DNA of 64,000 nt from an uncultured Bacteroides sp. (lineage in GTDB: Bacteria > Bacteroidota > Bacteroidia > Bacteroidales > Bacteroidaceae), in the NCBI GenBank assembly GCA_900766195.1, contig CAAFUN010000033.1, positions 1 through 64,000 of the forward strand. The letters are read 5' to 3'. The position numbers were made by a program, and so were the translations under genes. Positions 36,243-45,897 of the stretch are shown one piece after another. Numbering within the stretch: the stretch's first letter is position 1; every line of letters begins with the position of its first letter. The notes below the pieces were generated by a model. It did no database searches. It was not told the origin of the DNA and saw only the letters and a program-made list of their open reading frames with translations.

Positions 36243-36668
36243 TTATTTCGTCATACGGTGATAGATCATCTCCATATTGGAAAAAGGGATAACTCCCATT
36301 ATACGTTTTTCTTCTTTTCCTTCCCTGAATATCAACATATTGGGAACGCCAGACACATTGTAACAATCAGCAATGGACTCACAACTCTCAACATTGAACT
36401 TGTAAAAATGCATTCCACCTGTTTTAGACTTTAATTCGTTAAGTTTATCCTCCATTTCCAAGCAAAGAGTAGAATGAGGAGTATAAAAAAGAACAACACA
36501 AACGCAATCTTTTATATGACTACCAAAACTTGCCGAATCAATTTCTATTAGAGAAGATTCTTTGCTAAAACGCTTTACTTTGCCGGAGCTATGAAATTCT
36601 CCGGCAAAATAACATGCAACGGCAATCATAACAAAAACTGCTATAAAGTGTAACGGTCTAAAGCGCAC
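36243..36668 (-). CDS. Membrane-anchored thioredoxin-fold protein with one redox cysteine
   Basis: A protein of 141 residues with an N-terminal membrane segment (about 7-24) and a thioredoxin-like domain. The cis-proline region is SGVPNMLIFREGKEEKRIMG. The active-site stretch reads FYTPHSTLC, so the first cysteine of the usual CxxC is Ser66 and only Cys69 remains. A monothiol or non-catalytic holding role is therefore likely. The start is a GTG at 36668; an in-frame stop lies three codons upstream. It is the first gene of the cluster ending with the FabH-like gene. Confidence 0.75.
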   Translation of the reverse strand: MRFRPLHFIAVFVMIAVACYFAGEFHSSGKVKRFSKESSLIEIDSASFGSHIKDCVCVVLFYTPHSTLCLEMEDKLNELKSKTGGMHFYKFNVESCESIADCYNVSGVPNMLIFREGKEEKRIMGVIPFSNMEMIYHRMTK

Positions 36669-36871
36669 AATAGATTATTTATTTAATTTACAAAAAGACA
36701 GATTTTACATCTCCCCATGCAAAGTTGAACAATTTTCATCAAACTATTTATACCAATTATGCGCAGGAAATGTTCAAAAAGTCGCTTTTCACATTAAAGT
36801 ACCTAATAAATATCATATTATGTAAGGGCAAGGCTGACTATCATGTATTTCAAAAAGCTTCAGATTCATAT

Positions 36872-38155
36872 CTATCGCCCAGTAACTTGTAAGTACTCAG
36901 CTATCTTCTTTTCAAATGTAGAATATGCTTCTACATATTTATCGCGGCTTTGCTGAAGAAGAGTTTGTGCATCCAACACATCAGCAATAGTCACTATACC
37001 TACCTTGTATGAATCATTATTCAACCGCAGATTTTCTCTCGCCTGTTCAATGGACTCTTTAGCTACTAGCAATTGCTCATACTGATTATTCAATTCATTT
37101 TTCACACTCTCCATCTGTATAAGCAACATGTCTTGTCCTTCAAGCAATTGATTCCGAGCAATCTGCTCCTCAAGTTTCTGTTTTCTTATTTCATGAGTAC
37201 CACCCCACCAACCGGAAAGAGGAACACTGACAGACATAAACACAGCACTGTTTCCATCCCATTTATCCATTAAATTATTTTGATTGTAGATAGCTCCAAC
37301 AGCTAAGGTAGGCATGTACTCACCTATCTTCATCTTCGTTTGCAATTTAGCAGCATCCACCGTTTTTTCCAGTAATTTATTCTCTGGTCTATTAAAGAGT
37401 GCGGCTTTATGATCTACATAATACTCCACAGGAGAAGCCGGAGTCATTATGTCGGGCGTAATAATATCAAAACTGTCGGAAGAAGTTATACTCAACCCTA
37501 TCTGATGACACAAAGACATTTTCAGCAGCTTGGTTCCATTTTCCATATCTATTTTATGACTCTTAATCTCATTTTGTCTGAGCTTCACACGTAACACGTC
37601 ATTATTTGTCACCATACCAGCATCAAGAGCAGCCTCAACGTCTTTACGCAACACCATTAACTGTTCATCAATTATATTTAGTGTTTGCATCTTCTCTCCA
37701 AGTGAAACCAACTTCCAATAATCATTTTCCGTTTGAAGAACGACCTCATTTTCTGAAAGCCGTGCCTTTTGTTCACCTACTTCCACACCCAACTTTGCCA
37801 ATTTATAACTATTGATAATCTTTCCACCTGCAAAAATGGGCTGTGTAAGCGTCACACTTCCAATCGTCCCTTTCTTTAGAAAACTATAACTAAGTCCCCC
37901 ATTCATATCAATTGAAATAAATGGATCCTTCGCTCTGAATCTTGTTCCCATCGCATTGACCTGAGGAAAGAAAGAAGTCAGCACATTCTTCTCCTCTTCC
38001 ACAGATGAGCGAATAAAAAGTTTACTGTTAATTATCTTTTTATTATTTTCTTTTGCCATCTCCAGGCACTTATCCAAGCTATATTCAGTCTGCCCTAATG
38101 TAGTAAAAGACAAAGAAAGGAAAAACATTGAGATTACTATATTTTTCATTTTCAT
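36872..38155 (-). CDS. Outer-membrane efflux protein, TolC family
   Basis: Outer-membrane channel of 427 residues for the RND pump encoded just upstream. It has a signal peptide cleaved near residue 22 (LGQ) and the two-fold repeated helical hairpins of TolC. It starts with YSLDKCLEMAKENNKKI and ends with the second hairpin and VGIVTIADVLDAQTLL. It starts four bases after the pump gene stop and is the last gene of the adaptor-pump-channel operon. Confidence 0.92.
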   Translation of the reverse strand: MKMKNIVISMFFLSLSFTTLGQTEYSLDKCLEMAKENNKKIINSKLFIRSSVEEEKNVLTSFFPQVNAMGTRFRAKDPFISIDMNGGLSYSFLKKGTIGSVTLTQPIFAGGKIINSYKLAKLGVEVGEQKARLSENEVVLQTENDYWKLVSLGEKMQTLNIIDEQLMVLRKDVEAALDAGMVTNNDVLRVKLRQNEIKSHKIDMENGTKLLKMSLCHQIGLSITSSDSFDIITPDIMTPASPVEYYVDHKAALFNRPENKLLEKTVDAAKLQTKMKIGEYMPTLAVGAIYNQNNLMDKWDGNSAVFMSVSVPLSGWWGGTHEIRKQKLEEQIARNQLLEGQDMLLIQMESVKNELNNQYEQLLVAKESIEQARENLRLNNDSYKVGIVTIADVLDAQTLLQQSRDKYVEAYSTFEKKIAEYLQVTGR

Positions 38156-38159
38156 ATCA

Positions 38160-41100
38160 CTATTCGCTTAATAAATTACTTTGCTGTTTATCTTGTCCAC
38201 GGTAAACTAAATAATACACTAACGGCAACACAGTCAACACAAACACCATCGATATTAACGTTCCAAAACAAATCACCGTGCCCATAGGACACCAGAGAGG
38301 ACTCTTACTAATAATCATTGGGATAACTCCCATCGATGCCGCGGCAGATGTCAAGAAGATAGGGCGCATTCGCCGTTTTCCTGCTTCAAGGGCTGCTTCG
38401 TAAACCGATCTATGATGAACTATTCTCAGTTCTTTGATATAATCAAACATTATAATACCGTTACGAACTATAATACCAATGAGACTAACCAACCCCAATA
38501 CAGAAGTCACACTAAAGTCTATTCCCATTATCTTAATGCCTAAAGCCGCTCCAAAGAGACATAGAGAACAAGAAGCCAAAACAATAATCGCAAGACGCAT
38601 ACTTTTAAAATGGAAAATAAGAATAAAGAATATAATAGCCACTGCAATAGCAAAAGACACCATCATTTGAGGCATTGTTTCTTCATCATTTTCTTTAGCC
38701 CCCCCATACGAAATAGTCAGATTCTTCATGTCAGTATTTTGCTTGAATCTATCTACAATCTGTTCTACTTTCTTTTGTACCTTACTCGTATTTTTATGTC
38801 GCTTCAGATCCATCATAACAGTTATTGTACGCACTCCATTCCGCCGGTCTATCTGCCCGTCCTTCCAATCGGCAGAAACTTTGGCTATCTGCCTTAACGG
38901 CACAGCTGGCGAAAGCAATCCAGAAACATATTCATTTCCCAGATCATCTATATTCGGGTCCTTATCTTCCCATTGCGATTTCAAGACCAGAGGAACAGCA
39001 TAATCTCCTTCCCATAATGTAGATATTTTAGCACCACCAAAACGTGAAGCAATGCCCATTCCTAAAGACAGTTCATTTATACCCAATCGATTAGCTTCAA
39101 TCGGATCAACAAGAACCTTAATCGTAGGTAGCGGTTCTTCAAAGTCTGTCCATATTCGCAAAGGCTCTTCCATTTTGTGAAACTCTGTCATTAAAGCATT
39201 CGCTTTTTCTTTCAGATCATTCAAACTATCACCGGAGATCCTCACCTCAATAACAGACTCTACAGCTTGGTAATCCAACTGCTTAAATCTGACATAGGCA
39301 TTGGGGAAATGATGTGCATAGCTGTCAGTAAATTTATCAAGTAACTCTTCAGTAGCTTCATTAGAGGTGGTATTCACTATAAATTGGGCAAAGTTCTTAC
39401 CGCCCATTTTAGGAGCATAACTGGTTTGAAAACGTGGTGATCCCATTCCCATAAAAGCTGTGACAGACACCACTCTATTATCTTTCTTCAGCGCAGCTTC
39501 CATTTCTTTGGCTACAGCAGTAGTCTCTTCAAGAGAACTTCCGCTGGGCAGATATATTTCAACAGCAAACTGGTCGCGTTCGGCTATAGGCATTAAGCGC
39601 TGCGGAAGTACGGAAAAAAGATATATACCTGCCAGTATAGACAATATAGTAACAGCTAACGAGAATTTAGGATATTGAAAAACCTTTTCTAGCAGCCTGT
39701 TATACCCTCCCTGAATAACATCGAGAAATGTCTTTTTTGTTTTTACGCCCTGTGCCTCATGCAGTCCTTTACGAATAAAGAAATATTGCATATACGGAAT
39801 CACTAATAAAGCAATGGCAAGAGATACGCCTAAAGTGATCATAACCGTCCAAGGAAATGATCTCACGAAATCCAGCATTTGTCCAGTCATCACAAAAAGA
39901 AAAGGTAGGAAAGTAATACTGATTGCTAAAGTTGCGGAAAGTATAGATTTGAAATATTCCTGTGCACTTGCTATGGATGCTTTCCAACGTGGAATGCCTT
40001 GATCCAGTTTCTCCAAATAACTATCAACAACCACAATCGAGTTATCTACAATCATACCCAGCACCACAATCAAAGCCGCCAAGGTAACGGTATTAAGTTC
40101 TATACCAAGCGCGAACATCAACCCTAATGAAATGAAAATAGTAATAGGAATGGAAGAAGCGGCAACTCCGGCCACACGCAACGGTAGGAGCAACATGGTT
40201 ACCAAAACAACAGCTATAATGGCTATCAACAGTTCGCGAAGAAATGTCATAACAGAATGATCTACCACTTTCGGTTGGTCCGCTATACGGTATATACCTA
40301 CATCAGCAGGCAAATTCTTCTGAAATTCCTGTATTGCAGCATCCACATCTTTACCAAACTGCACAATATTATATCCAGCCCTCATCTCGGCAGAAAGAAC
40401 GAGACAGTTCTTTCCATTGTTTGTAATATAGCTATTAGGTTTAGGATATTCCCTCACCACCTTGGCTATATCCTTTAACCGGATATAATTTCCTTCCGAA
40501 TCAGAATACACAACCTGTTCTTCGATATCCATTTCTGTGTGGAAAGGCCGTGAAATATGAATAGGAGTAACAATCTCTGCATTATCTACTGCCCCCGAAG
40601 GCATCAATATACCCTTAGCTGCCAATGTCTGGTACAGATTTACTAGGTTTATTCCATAACGGGCTATCTTCTCCTTTTCTATATAAATACTGATCTGCTC
40701 ATTCTGCAACCCGTAATGGCGAATATTAGACACAGACTCAATACGTCGCAATCTACTATCCAATGATTCGAGAAGATCTTGCAACTGACGATGTGTTTTC
40801 GAATCGGACTCTAATGTAATAAGTAAAGCTGATGTGTCTCCAAAATCATCATTGGCAATAAGAGCTAGTACCCCAATTGGCAACGATTGCTTAAAGTTGT
40901 TCAGTCCATGCTTAATTTTGGACCAAACCTCATCTTTATTGTTAACTTCATCATTGAGTTCAACATAAAGATATACAACCCCGTCTTTAGAATGCGAATA
41001 CGTCTTAGCCTTCTTAACCTCCTTATACGTAAAGATAAACTCCTCCAAAGGCTTAGCCAGTTGTTCCTCCACCTCATTGGCAGTTGCACCCGGATAAATG

Positions 41101-41258
41101 CCCACTATAACACCTTGGCGTATTGTAAAAACTGGAAATTCCTGCTTCGGCATTACCTGAAGAGCTTTTATTCCAAATAAAACCAGTACCACAACAATGA
41201 ATAATACAATCTGTTTGTATTTCATTGCCCACTCAATGATATTCATTTTACCTTTCAT
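38160..41258 (-). CDS. RND efflux pump inner-membrane transporter (AcrB family)
   Basis: A proton-driven pump of 1032 residues with 12 membrane segments and two large periplasmic loops. It is close to the length of AcrB and exports drugs, detergents or bile compounds in tripartite systems. In the proton-relay area the TM4 motif reads IVDNSIVVVD: Asp405 is kept where AcrB has Asp407, but AcrB Asp408 is replaced by Asn406. The TM10 lysine is replaced by Arg932 (VRNGIIMFDY). The ATG at 41258 overlaps the adaptor stop. It is regulated perhaps by the divergent AraC gene. Confidence 0.93.
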   Translation of the reverse strand: MKGKMNIIEWAMKYKQIVLFIVVVLVLFGIKALQVMPKQEFPVFTIRQGVIVGIYPGATANEVEEQLAKPLEEFIFTYKEVKKAKTYSHSKDGVVYLYVELNDEVNNKDEVWSKIKHGLNNFKQSLPIGVLALIANDDFGDTSALLITLESDSKTHRQLQDLLESLDSRLRRIESVSNIRHYGLQNEQISIYIEKEKIARYGINLVNLYQTLAAKGILMPSGAVDNAEIVTPIHISRPFHTEMDIEEQVVYSDSEGNYIRLKDIAKVVREYPKPNSYITNNGKNCLVLSAEMRAGYNIVQFGKDVDAAIQEFQKNLPADVGIYRIADQPKVVDHSVMTFLRELLIAIIAVVLVTMLLLPLRVAGVAASSIPITIFISLGLMFALGIELNTVTLAALIVVLGMIVDNSIVVVDSYLEKLDQGIPRWKASIASAQEYFKSILSATLAISITFLPFLFVMTGQMLDFVRSFPWTVMITLGVSLAIALLVIPYMQYFFIRKGLHEAQGVKTKKTFLDVIQGGYNRLLEKVFQYPKFSLAVTILSILAGIYLFSVLPQRLMPIAERDQFAVEIYLPSGSSLEETTAVAKEMEAALKKDNRVVSVTAFMGMGSPRFQTSYAPKMGGKNFAQFIVNTTSNEATEELLDKFTDSYAHHFPNAYVRFKQLDYQAVESVIEVRISGDSLNDLKEKANALMTEFHKMEEPLRIWTDFEEPLPTIKVLVDPIEANRLGINELSLGMGIASRFGGAKISTLWEGDYAVPLVLKSQWEDKDPNIDDLGNEYVSGLLSPAVPLRQIAKVSADWKDGQIDRRNGVRTITVMMDLKRHKNTSKVQKKVEQIVDRFKQNTDMKNLTISYGGAKENDEETMPQMMVSFAIAVAIIFFILIFHFKSMRLAIIVLASCSLCLFGAALGIKIMGIDFSVTSVLGLVSLIGIIVRNGIIMFDYIKELRIVHHRSVYEAALEAGKRRMRPIFLTSAAASMGVIPMIISKSPLWCPMGTVICFGTLISMVFVLTVLPLVYYLVYRGQDKQQSNLLSE

Positions 41259-42298
41259 TGTTCCAGCTTGTCATTTGATTTCACCAATATTCCCGGGCTC
41301 AACGATTGATAGCCTTCTATCACAACTTTGTCGCCAACGGCTAATCCCCTCTTCACTTCTATGCTATTTCTCACTATATCTCCCACTACAACTTCGCGAT
41401 AAACTGCTCTGCCGCAACTATTTACTATCCAAATAAAGTTCTTACCCGAGAAGTCAATCTGAACGGCCTTCAAAGGAACAATAATTCCTTCTCCAACAGT
41501 GCTTACTGATAAATAGGCCTTGCACACCATGCCGGGCATTATGATCCCCTTAGGATTTTTTAGTTCCACTTTCACATCATAAGTATGAAAAATCGGATGA
41601 GCTATAACACCTTTTTCCACAACCCGCCCCTCGAATGAAGCATCATTCAAGGCTGATATTTTAATGAGAAATCTATCACCAACCTTTACCGATGATATTT
41701 CTCCTTCAGGTATTGCCACCTTAATCTTTACCGAACTAATATTCATCAGACTCAAGACAGGCATTCCCGGCATTACATTAGCCCCGATATCCTGTTTACG
41801 CTGACCTATCACCCCAGAGAAAGGAGCATAAAGATTACAATCCCTCAGGTTTTTCATTACTGTTTGGGCCTGACTTCGAGCTCTGTCGACAGCAGTTTTA
41901 GCCTCTACATACTTAGCTTCAGGTAAACTTTTGCTCTGATATAATTTTGATAAACGCCCAAAAGCATCTTCCGCCTGTTCCATTTCCGCTTTAGCCGAAT
42001 GATAGGCATTCTGATAGAGATTAGGATCTAGGGCTGCAAGCAATTGCCCTTTTTGTATACTCTGCCCTTCGTCAACCAATAGCTTATTAATGTTACCACT
42101 CACCTGAAAGCTTAGATCAACAGAATTGGCACCCTCTACTGTACCAATATACTCACGCTCATAATCACCAGAGACAACTCCTACTTCCATTAATCTGACA
42201 TTTACTGCCTTGTCCGCATTGACAGTTTCCTTACCGCCGCAAGCTATAAGCCCCAATGCAAGCAGTCCACACGTAAGATTTCCCAAACACCGTTTCAT
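41255..42298 (-). CDS. RND efflux periplasmic adaptor lipoprotein
   Basis: Membrane fusion protein of about 347 residues that bridges the RND pump and the TolC channel. From the ATG at 42296-42298 it begins with a lipoprotein signal ending LALGLIAC, so it is lipid-anchored. It then has a beta-barrel/lipoyl segment (VSGNINKLLVDEGQSIQKGQ), a helical hairpin and a second lipoyl half. The frame extends 15 codons upstream to 42343, but the lipobox spacing fits the inner ATG better. Its stop overlaps the pump start (ATGA). Confidence 0.9.
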   Translation of the reverse strand: MKRCLGNLTCGLLALGLIACGGKETVNADKAVNVRLMEVGVVSGDYEREYIGTVEGANSVDLSFQVSGNINKLLVDEGQSIQKGQLLAALDPNLYQNAYHSAKAEMEQAEDAFGRLSKLYQSKSLPEAKYVEAKTAVDRARSQAQTVMKNLRDCNLYAPFSGVIGQRKQDIGANVMPGMPVLSLMNISSVKIKVAIPEGEISSVKVGDRFLIKISALNDASFEGRVVEKGVIAHPIFHTYDVKVELKNPKGIIMPGMVCKAYLSVSTVGEGIIVPLKAVQIDFSGKNFIWIVNSCGRAVYREVVVGDIVRNSIEVKRGLAVGDKVVIEGYQSLSPGILVKSNDKLEQ

Positions 42299-42454
42299 TA
42301 CATTCATAAATCTTTGATATTTAATTAGCGTCATTAAGTTCATGCGTGCAAAGTTGAGTTGAATTCTTTGAAGCTTTTTTATCCACTATTCCCAATAGTT
42401 GTTCTAAAGGTCGATTTACAGCTTTTCGATAAAGAAAAGTTCTAAGGAATTGCC

Positions 42455-42462
42455 TATCTTTG
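42455..42462 (+). promoter_or_regulatory. Bacteroides-type -7 box before the AraC-type gene
   Basis: TATCTTTG fits TAnnTTTG and lies 29 bases before the ATG at 42492. No TTTG at the -33 position. Confidence 0.45.
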
Positions 42463-42491
42463 CACAAGACTAATTATAGCATATAAACTTT

Positions 42492-43358
42492 ATGAAGGGG
42501 ATATATCCTAATTTACCTTTTCCCATTTCCAGAAACAACATATTGGCAGCAGAGCACTTAATTATATCTGATGGGGAAACAGAAAATTCAATGTTACTAA
42601 AACAGACTTATACTGTAGAGGGCTTTGCGATAGCAATATGCAGGCAGGGAATGAGAAAGATTAAAATCAATCTTAAAGAATATGACATTACAGAAAATAC
42701 CATTGTAACGGTCTTACCTAATAGCCTCATTGAAATAGTAGATGCAAGTAATGGAACCATGGAGTTTCTCTTCTTTCCTATTGGTTTTATGTCAGATATT
42801 GAATTCCACTCCATCGATATAGATTTTGCCATAAAATTAGTAGAAAACCCCTGTATTAAGGCAACAGATGAGCAGATCAGTATACTGCTGGAATACCACT
42901 CGTTTATTTCTAATCGGTGCAAAAGTCCCGACTGGGGACATCGCATAGATATCATCAAAAGACTGTTGATCCCTTTTAGTATTGAAATAGCGGATATATA
43001 TAATTATAAAAGTAACAAAAGCTCTAATGCAAGAATCGACCACAAAGATTATATATTTAGCAGCTTTATGAAACTCCTCTATAAAGAACACCGAAAACAG
43101 AGAACTATTAAATTCTATGCAGACAAATTATGCCTTAGTCCTAAATATTTCGCACTAGTGATTAAGCATACAAGTGGCAAATCAGCTGTTGCACTCATTA
43201 ACGAGATGATAATATCTACCATTAAGTCGCTACTAAGATCTTCAGATAAAACTATTTTGCAAATATCGGAAGAGCTGAACTTTCCTAACCAATCTTTTTT
43301 TTCTCGCTTTTTTAAGAAACATACAGGATTGACTCCTTTAGAGTATAGAAGGCTATAA
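42492..43358 (+). CDS. AraC-family transcriptional regulator
   Basis: A regulator of 288 residues with an N-terminal cupin-like sensor domain and a C-terminal AraC pair of helix-turn-helix motifs. The second helix pair contains ILQISEELNFPNQSFFSRFFKKHTG and ends LTPLEYRRL, typical of the family. It is divergent from the RND efflux operon, with about 190 bases between the ATGs, so it probably controls that operon in response to a pump substrate (inference). Confidence 0.9.
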   Translation: MKGIYPNLPFPISRNNILAAEHLIISDGETENSMLLKQTYTVEGFAIAICRQGMRKIKINLKEYDITENTIVTVLPNSLIEIVDASNGTMEFLFFPIGFMSDIEFHSIDIDFAIKLVENPCIKATDEQISILLEYHSFISNRCKSPDWGHRIDIIKRLLIPFSIEIADIYNYKSNKSSNARIDHKDYIFSSFMKLLYKEHRKQRTIKFYADKLCLSPKYFALVIKHTSGKSAVALINEMIISTIKSLLRSSDKTILQISEELNFPNQSFFSRFFKKHTGLTPLEYRRL

Positions 43359-43729
43359 TTATAGTTGAGTAATATTCACTATCCGTTGAAAGTATGTAAT
43401 AATCGGTTTAAAAGATATTACTAATATGTTCTCAGTTCTTTTATTATAATGGTTCCTTCATGCAGAACCGATTGCATTAAACATTTTGTTATAATTGCCT
43501 ATTTAGTTTCTTTACCTATCTAGTTGTCAATAAGGGTTTATTTAAATTTATCTTACACTATCTATGTGGTTACATAATGCCCAATGCAAACCATCAAAAA
43601 GATAGCGAAGTAATGAACAACCCTAAGCGCACCTCTAAAAAACATTATTCTGTAAAGCCTAAGTAAGCAAGAACAATGAAGACGTATTGACAAATAAAAA
43701 GTATATTTGCAATAAAAAACAGAGCAACT
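43359..43729. other. Intergenic region after the AraC-type gene
   Basis: No gene is supported in these 371 bases. They contain an inverted pair AATCGGTT (43401-43408) and AACCGATT (43466-43473), and a small hairpin GGTTC/GAACC at 43451-43469. A Bacteroides-type -7 box (TATATTTG, 43702-43709) lies before the next gene. Confidence 0.5.
43702..43709 (+). promoter_or_regulatory. Bacteroides-type -7 box before the glycosyltransferase
   Basis: TATATTTG fits TAnnTTTG and lies 20 bases before the ATG at 43730. Confidence 0.45.
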
Positions 43730-44719
43730 ATGAAATACTCCGTCATCATACCCGTATACAATCGCCCTGAAGAAGTAGACGAGCTATTACAAAGTCTTGT
43801 ATCACAGCAGGTAAAAGACTTCGAAGTAATCGTTGTAGAAGATGGTTCGTCCATACCTTGCAAGGAAATAACCGATCATTATAATGGGGTGCTTGATATA
43901 CATTATTATTATAAGCAGAACTCAGGACCCGGACAATCGCGCAATTACGGTGCGGAACGTAGCAACGGTGAATATCTTATTATATTAGATTCAGACTGCA
44001 TATTGCCCGAGGGATATCTGGCTGCAATAGATCGTGAACTCAGTGATGCTCCTGCCGATGCTTTCGGAGGTCCGGACAGGGCACATCACTCCTTTACAGA
44101 CATACAGAAAGCCATCAACTATTCCATGACTTCTTTTTTCACTACAGGAGGTATTCGTGGCGGAAAGAAGAAGATGGACAAGTTCTATCCACGCAGCTTC
44201 AATATGGGGATAAGACGTTTGGTATATGCCCAATTGAATGGCTTTTCGGACATGCGGTTTGGAGAAGATATAGACTTTAGCATCCGCATATTTAAAAACG
44301 GCTACCAATGCCGACTCTTTCCCAACGCCTGGGTCTATCATAAGCGACGCACCGACTTTCGGAAATTCTTTAAGCAGGTATACAATTCGGGTATTGCACG
44401 TATCAATCTATACAAAAAGTATCCCGATTCATTGAAATTAGTGCATCTGCTGCCTGCCGTGTTTACAGCCGGTGTAGCGTTCTTACTGTTGGCGTCATTC
44501 ATTTGCATTTATAGTTTGATTCCTATTTTGCTCTATGCGCTGCTTGTGTTTATTGACTCATCATTCCGCAATAAAAGCATGAAAATTGGAGCTTACTCAA
44601 TCCTAGCCTCTTTCATTCAGTTGATAGGTTACGGAACAGGATTTTGGAGAGCTTGGTGGAGACGTTGCATACTGGGTAAAGATGAATTTGAAGCATTTAA
44701 GAAGAATTTTTATAAATGA
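43730..44719 (+). CDS. Family 2 glycosyltransferase
   Basis: A GT-A fold glycosyltransferase of 329 residues. It starts YSVIIPVYNRPEEVDEL and has a DXD-like LDSDCILPEGY at about 86-96. It shows RSFNMGIRR and the acceptor-binding GEDIDFSIRIFKNG. Hydrophobic segments at about 240-290 place the C-terminus in the membrane. It adds a sugar from a nucleotide donor to a lipid-linked or surface glycan, but the substrate is unknown. Its stop overlaps the radC start (ATGA). Confidence 0.88.
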   Translation: MKYSVIIPVYNRPEEVDELLQSLVSQQVKDFEVIVVEDGSSIPCKEITDHYNGVLDIHYYYKQNSGPGQSRNYGAERSNGEYLIILDSDCILPEGYLAAIDRELSDAPADAFGGPDRAHHSFTDIQKAINYSMTSFFTTGGIRGGKKKMDKFYPRSFNMGIRRLVYAQLNGFSDMRFGEDIDFSIRIFKNGYQCRLFPNAWVYHKRRTDFRKFFKQVYNSGIARINLYKKYPDSLKLVHLLPAVFTAGVAFLLLASFICIYSLIPILLYALLVFIDSSFRNKSMKIGAYSILASFIQLIGYGTGFWRAWWRRCILGKDEFEAFKKNFYK

Positions 44720-45402
44720 CAAAGCTTGCTATCAACCAATGGGCCGAAGAAGACCGACCACGAGAAAAAATGATGCTGAAAGGTGCCGAAGCATTAAGCG
44801 ATGCCGAGTTACTAGCCATACTTATAGGATCGGGCAATAAGGAAGAAAGTGCGGTAAGCCTGATGCAACGCGTCATGTGCACCTGCGAAAATGATTTGGG
44901 GAAATTGGGTAAATGGGAAATCAGAGATTTTTCACATTTCAAGGGACTAGGTCCTGCTAAGAGTGTCACCATCATGGCAGCTATGGAACTGGGTAAACGG
45001 CGAAAGCTGCAAGATCATCAGGAGCGTGTAGTCATAAGATCTTCCACAGACATTCATGCTCTTTTTCACCCGTTGCTATGCGACTTGGCGCATGAAGAAT
45101 TCTGGATATTACTGCTCAATCAGGCTGCCAGAGTGATCAATAAAGTCCGCATTAGCCGTGGAGGTATAGATCAAACAACTGCCGACGTCCGGTGCATTCT
45201 GCGTGAGGCACTTATACAACGCGCCACACAACTAGCACTTATCCACAATCATCCGTCGGGCAATGCTCATCCTAGTACAGAAGACCAACGACTAACCCAA
45301 CTTGTGCATAAAGCCGCCCAAACGATGAACATCAGAGTCATAGACCACGTTATAATTACAGATGAAGAATATTATAGTTTCAGTGATGAAGGTTTATTGT
45401 AA
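44716..45402 (+). CDS. radC: RadC family JAB-domain protein
   Basis: A protein of 228 residues with an N-terminal helix-hairpin-helix-like region (FKGLGPAKSVTIMAAMELGKR). It has a C-terminal JAB/MPN metalloprotease-like domain with the metal motif HNHPSG at 177-182 and a distal Asp in STEDQR. Despite the name, a direct DNA repair role has not been established for the family. The metal site is intact. It overlaps the upstream glycosyltransferase gene by four bases. Confidence 0.92.
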   Translation: MTKLAINQWAEEDRPREKMMLKGAEALSDAELLAILIGSGNKEESAVSLMQRVMCTCENDLGKLGKWEIRDFSHFKGLGPAKSVTIMAAMELGKRRKLQDHQERVVIRSSTDIHALFHPLLCDLAHEEFWILLLNQAARVINKVRISRGGIDQTTADVRCILREALIQRATQLALIHNHPSGNAHPSTEDQRLTQLVHKAAQTMNIRVIDHVIITDEEYYSFSDEGLL

Positions 45403-45538
45403 GCTTGACAATGGACGTTTTTCTTTTTAAGCAGTAACGCCTGGCACTCCGTAGCTATCAGGCAAAAAGATAAAGGGCAATACAAGGAAAAGGTTCCCTC
45501 ATAAGGCACTGTACACCCTCTGTTTGAAATATTTTTAT

Positions 45539-45546
45539 TAGCTTTG
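45539..45546 (+). promoter_or_regulatory. Bacteroides-type -7 box before the DUF59 gene
   Basis: TAGCTTTG fits TAnnTTTG and lies 26 bases before the ATG at 45573. Confidence 0.4.
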
Positions 45547-45572
45547 TCCCACAACTTGTAATTTATATAAAT

Positions 45573-45884
45573 ATGACTAAATTTGAAATAGAAGAGAAAA
45601 TAGTAGAAATGCTTAAGACAGTCTTCGACCCTGAGATTCCCGTAGATATTTATAATCTGGGATTAATCTACAAGATAGATGTTTCGGATGAAAACGCCGT
45701 TAGCATAGATATGACACTAACAGCGCCCAACTGCCCTGCAGCCGATTTCATTCTTGAAGACGTCCGCATGAAGGTAGAGTCGATAGAAGGTATAACTTCT
45801 ACTAAGATTAACCTGGTTTTCGAACCGCAATGGGATAAAGACATGCTGAGCGAAGAAGCCAAACTGGAATTAGGTTTCCTTTAA
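45573..45884 (+). CDS. DUF59/MIP18-family Fe-S assembly factor
   Basis: A protein of 103 residues with the MIP18/PaaD-like fold: VFDPEIPVDIYNLGLIYKI at about 17-35, then LTAPNCPAADFILEDV with the conserved cysteine. Members such as SufT help to load iron-sulfur clusters into proteins. It stands before lpxH, 13 bases from that gene, and a TAGCTTTG at 45539-45546 fits the -7 consensus upstream. Confidence 0.85.
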   Translation: MTKFEIEEKIVEMLKTVFDPEIPVDIYNLGLIYKIDVSDENAVSIDMTLTAPNCPAADFILEDVRMKVESIEGITSTKINLVFEPQWDKDMLSEEAKLELGFL

Positions 45885-45897
45885 GCAATGCTTGATT

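Noticed and set aside
43401..43473. An RNA gene or attenuator in the 43.4 kb gap, from the inverted repeat
   Set aside because: The paired stretches are only eight bases and 57 apart. No tRNA, T-box or known riboswitch core was seen.
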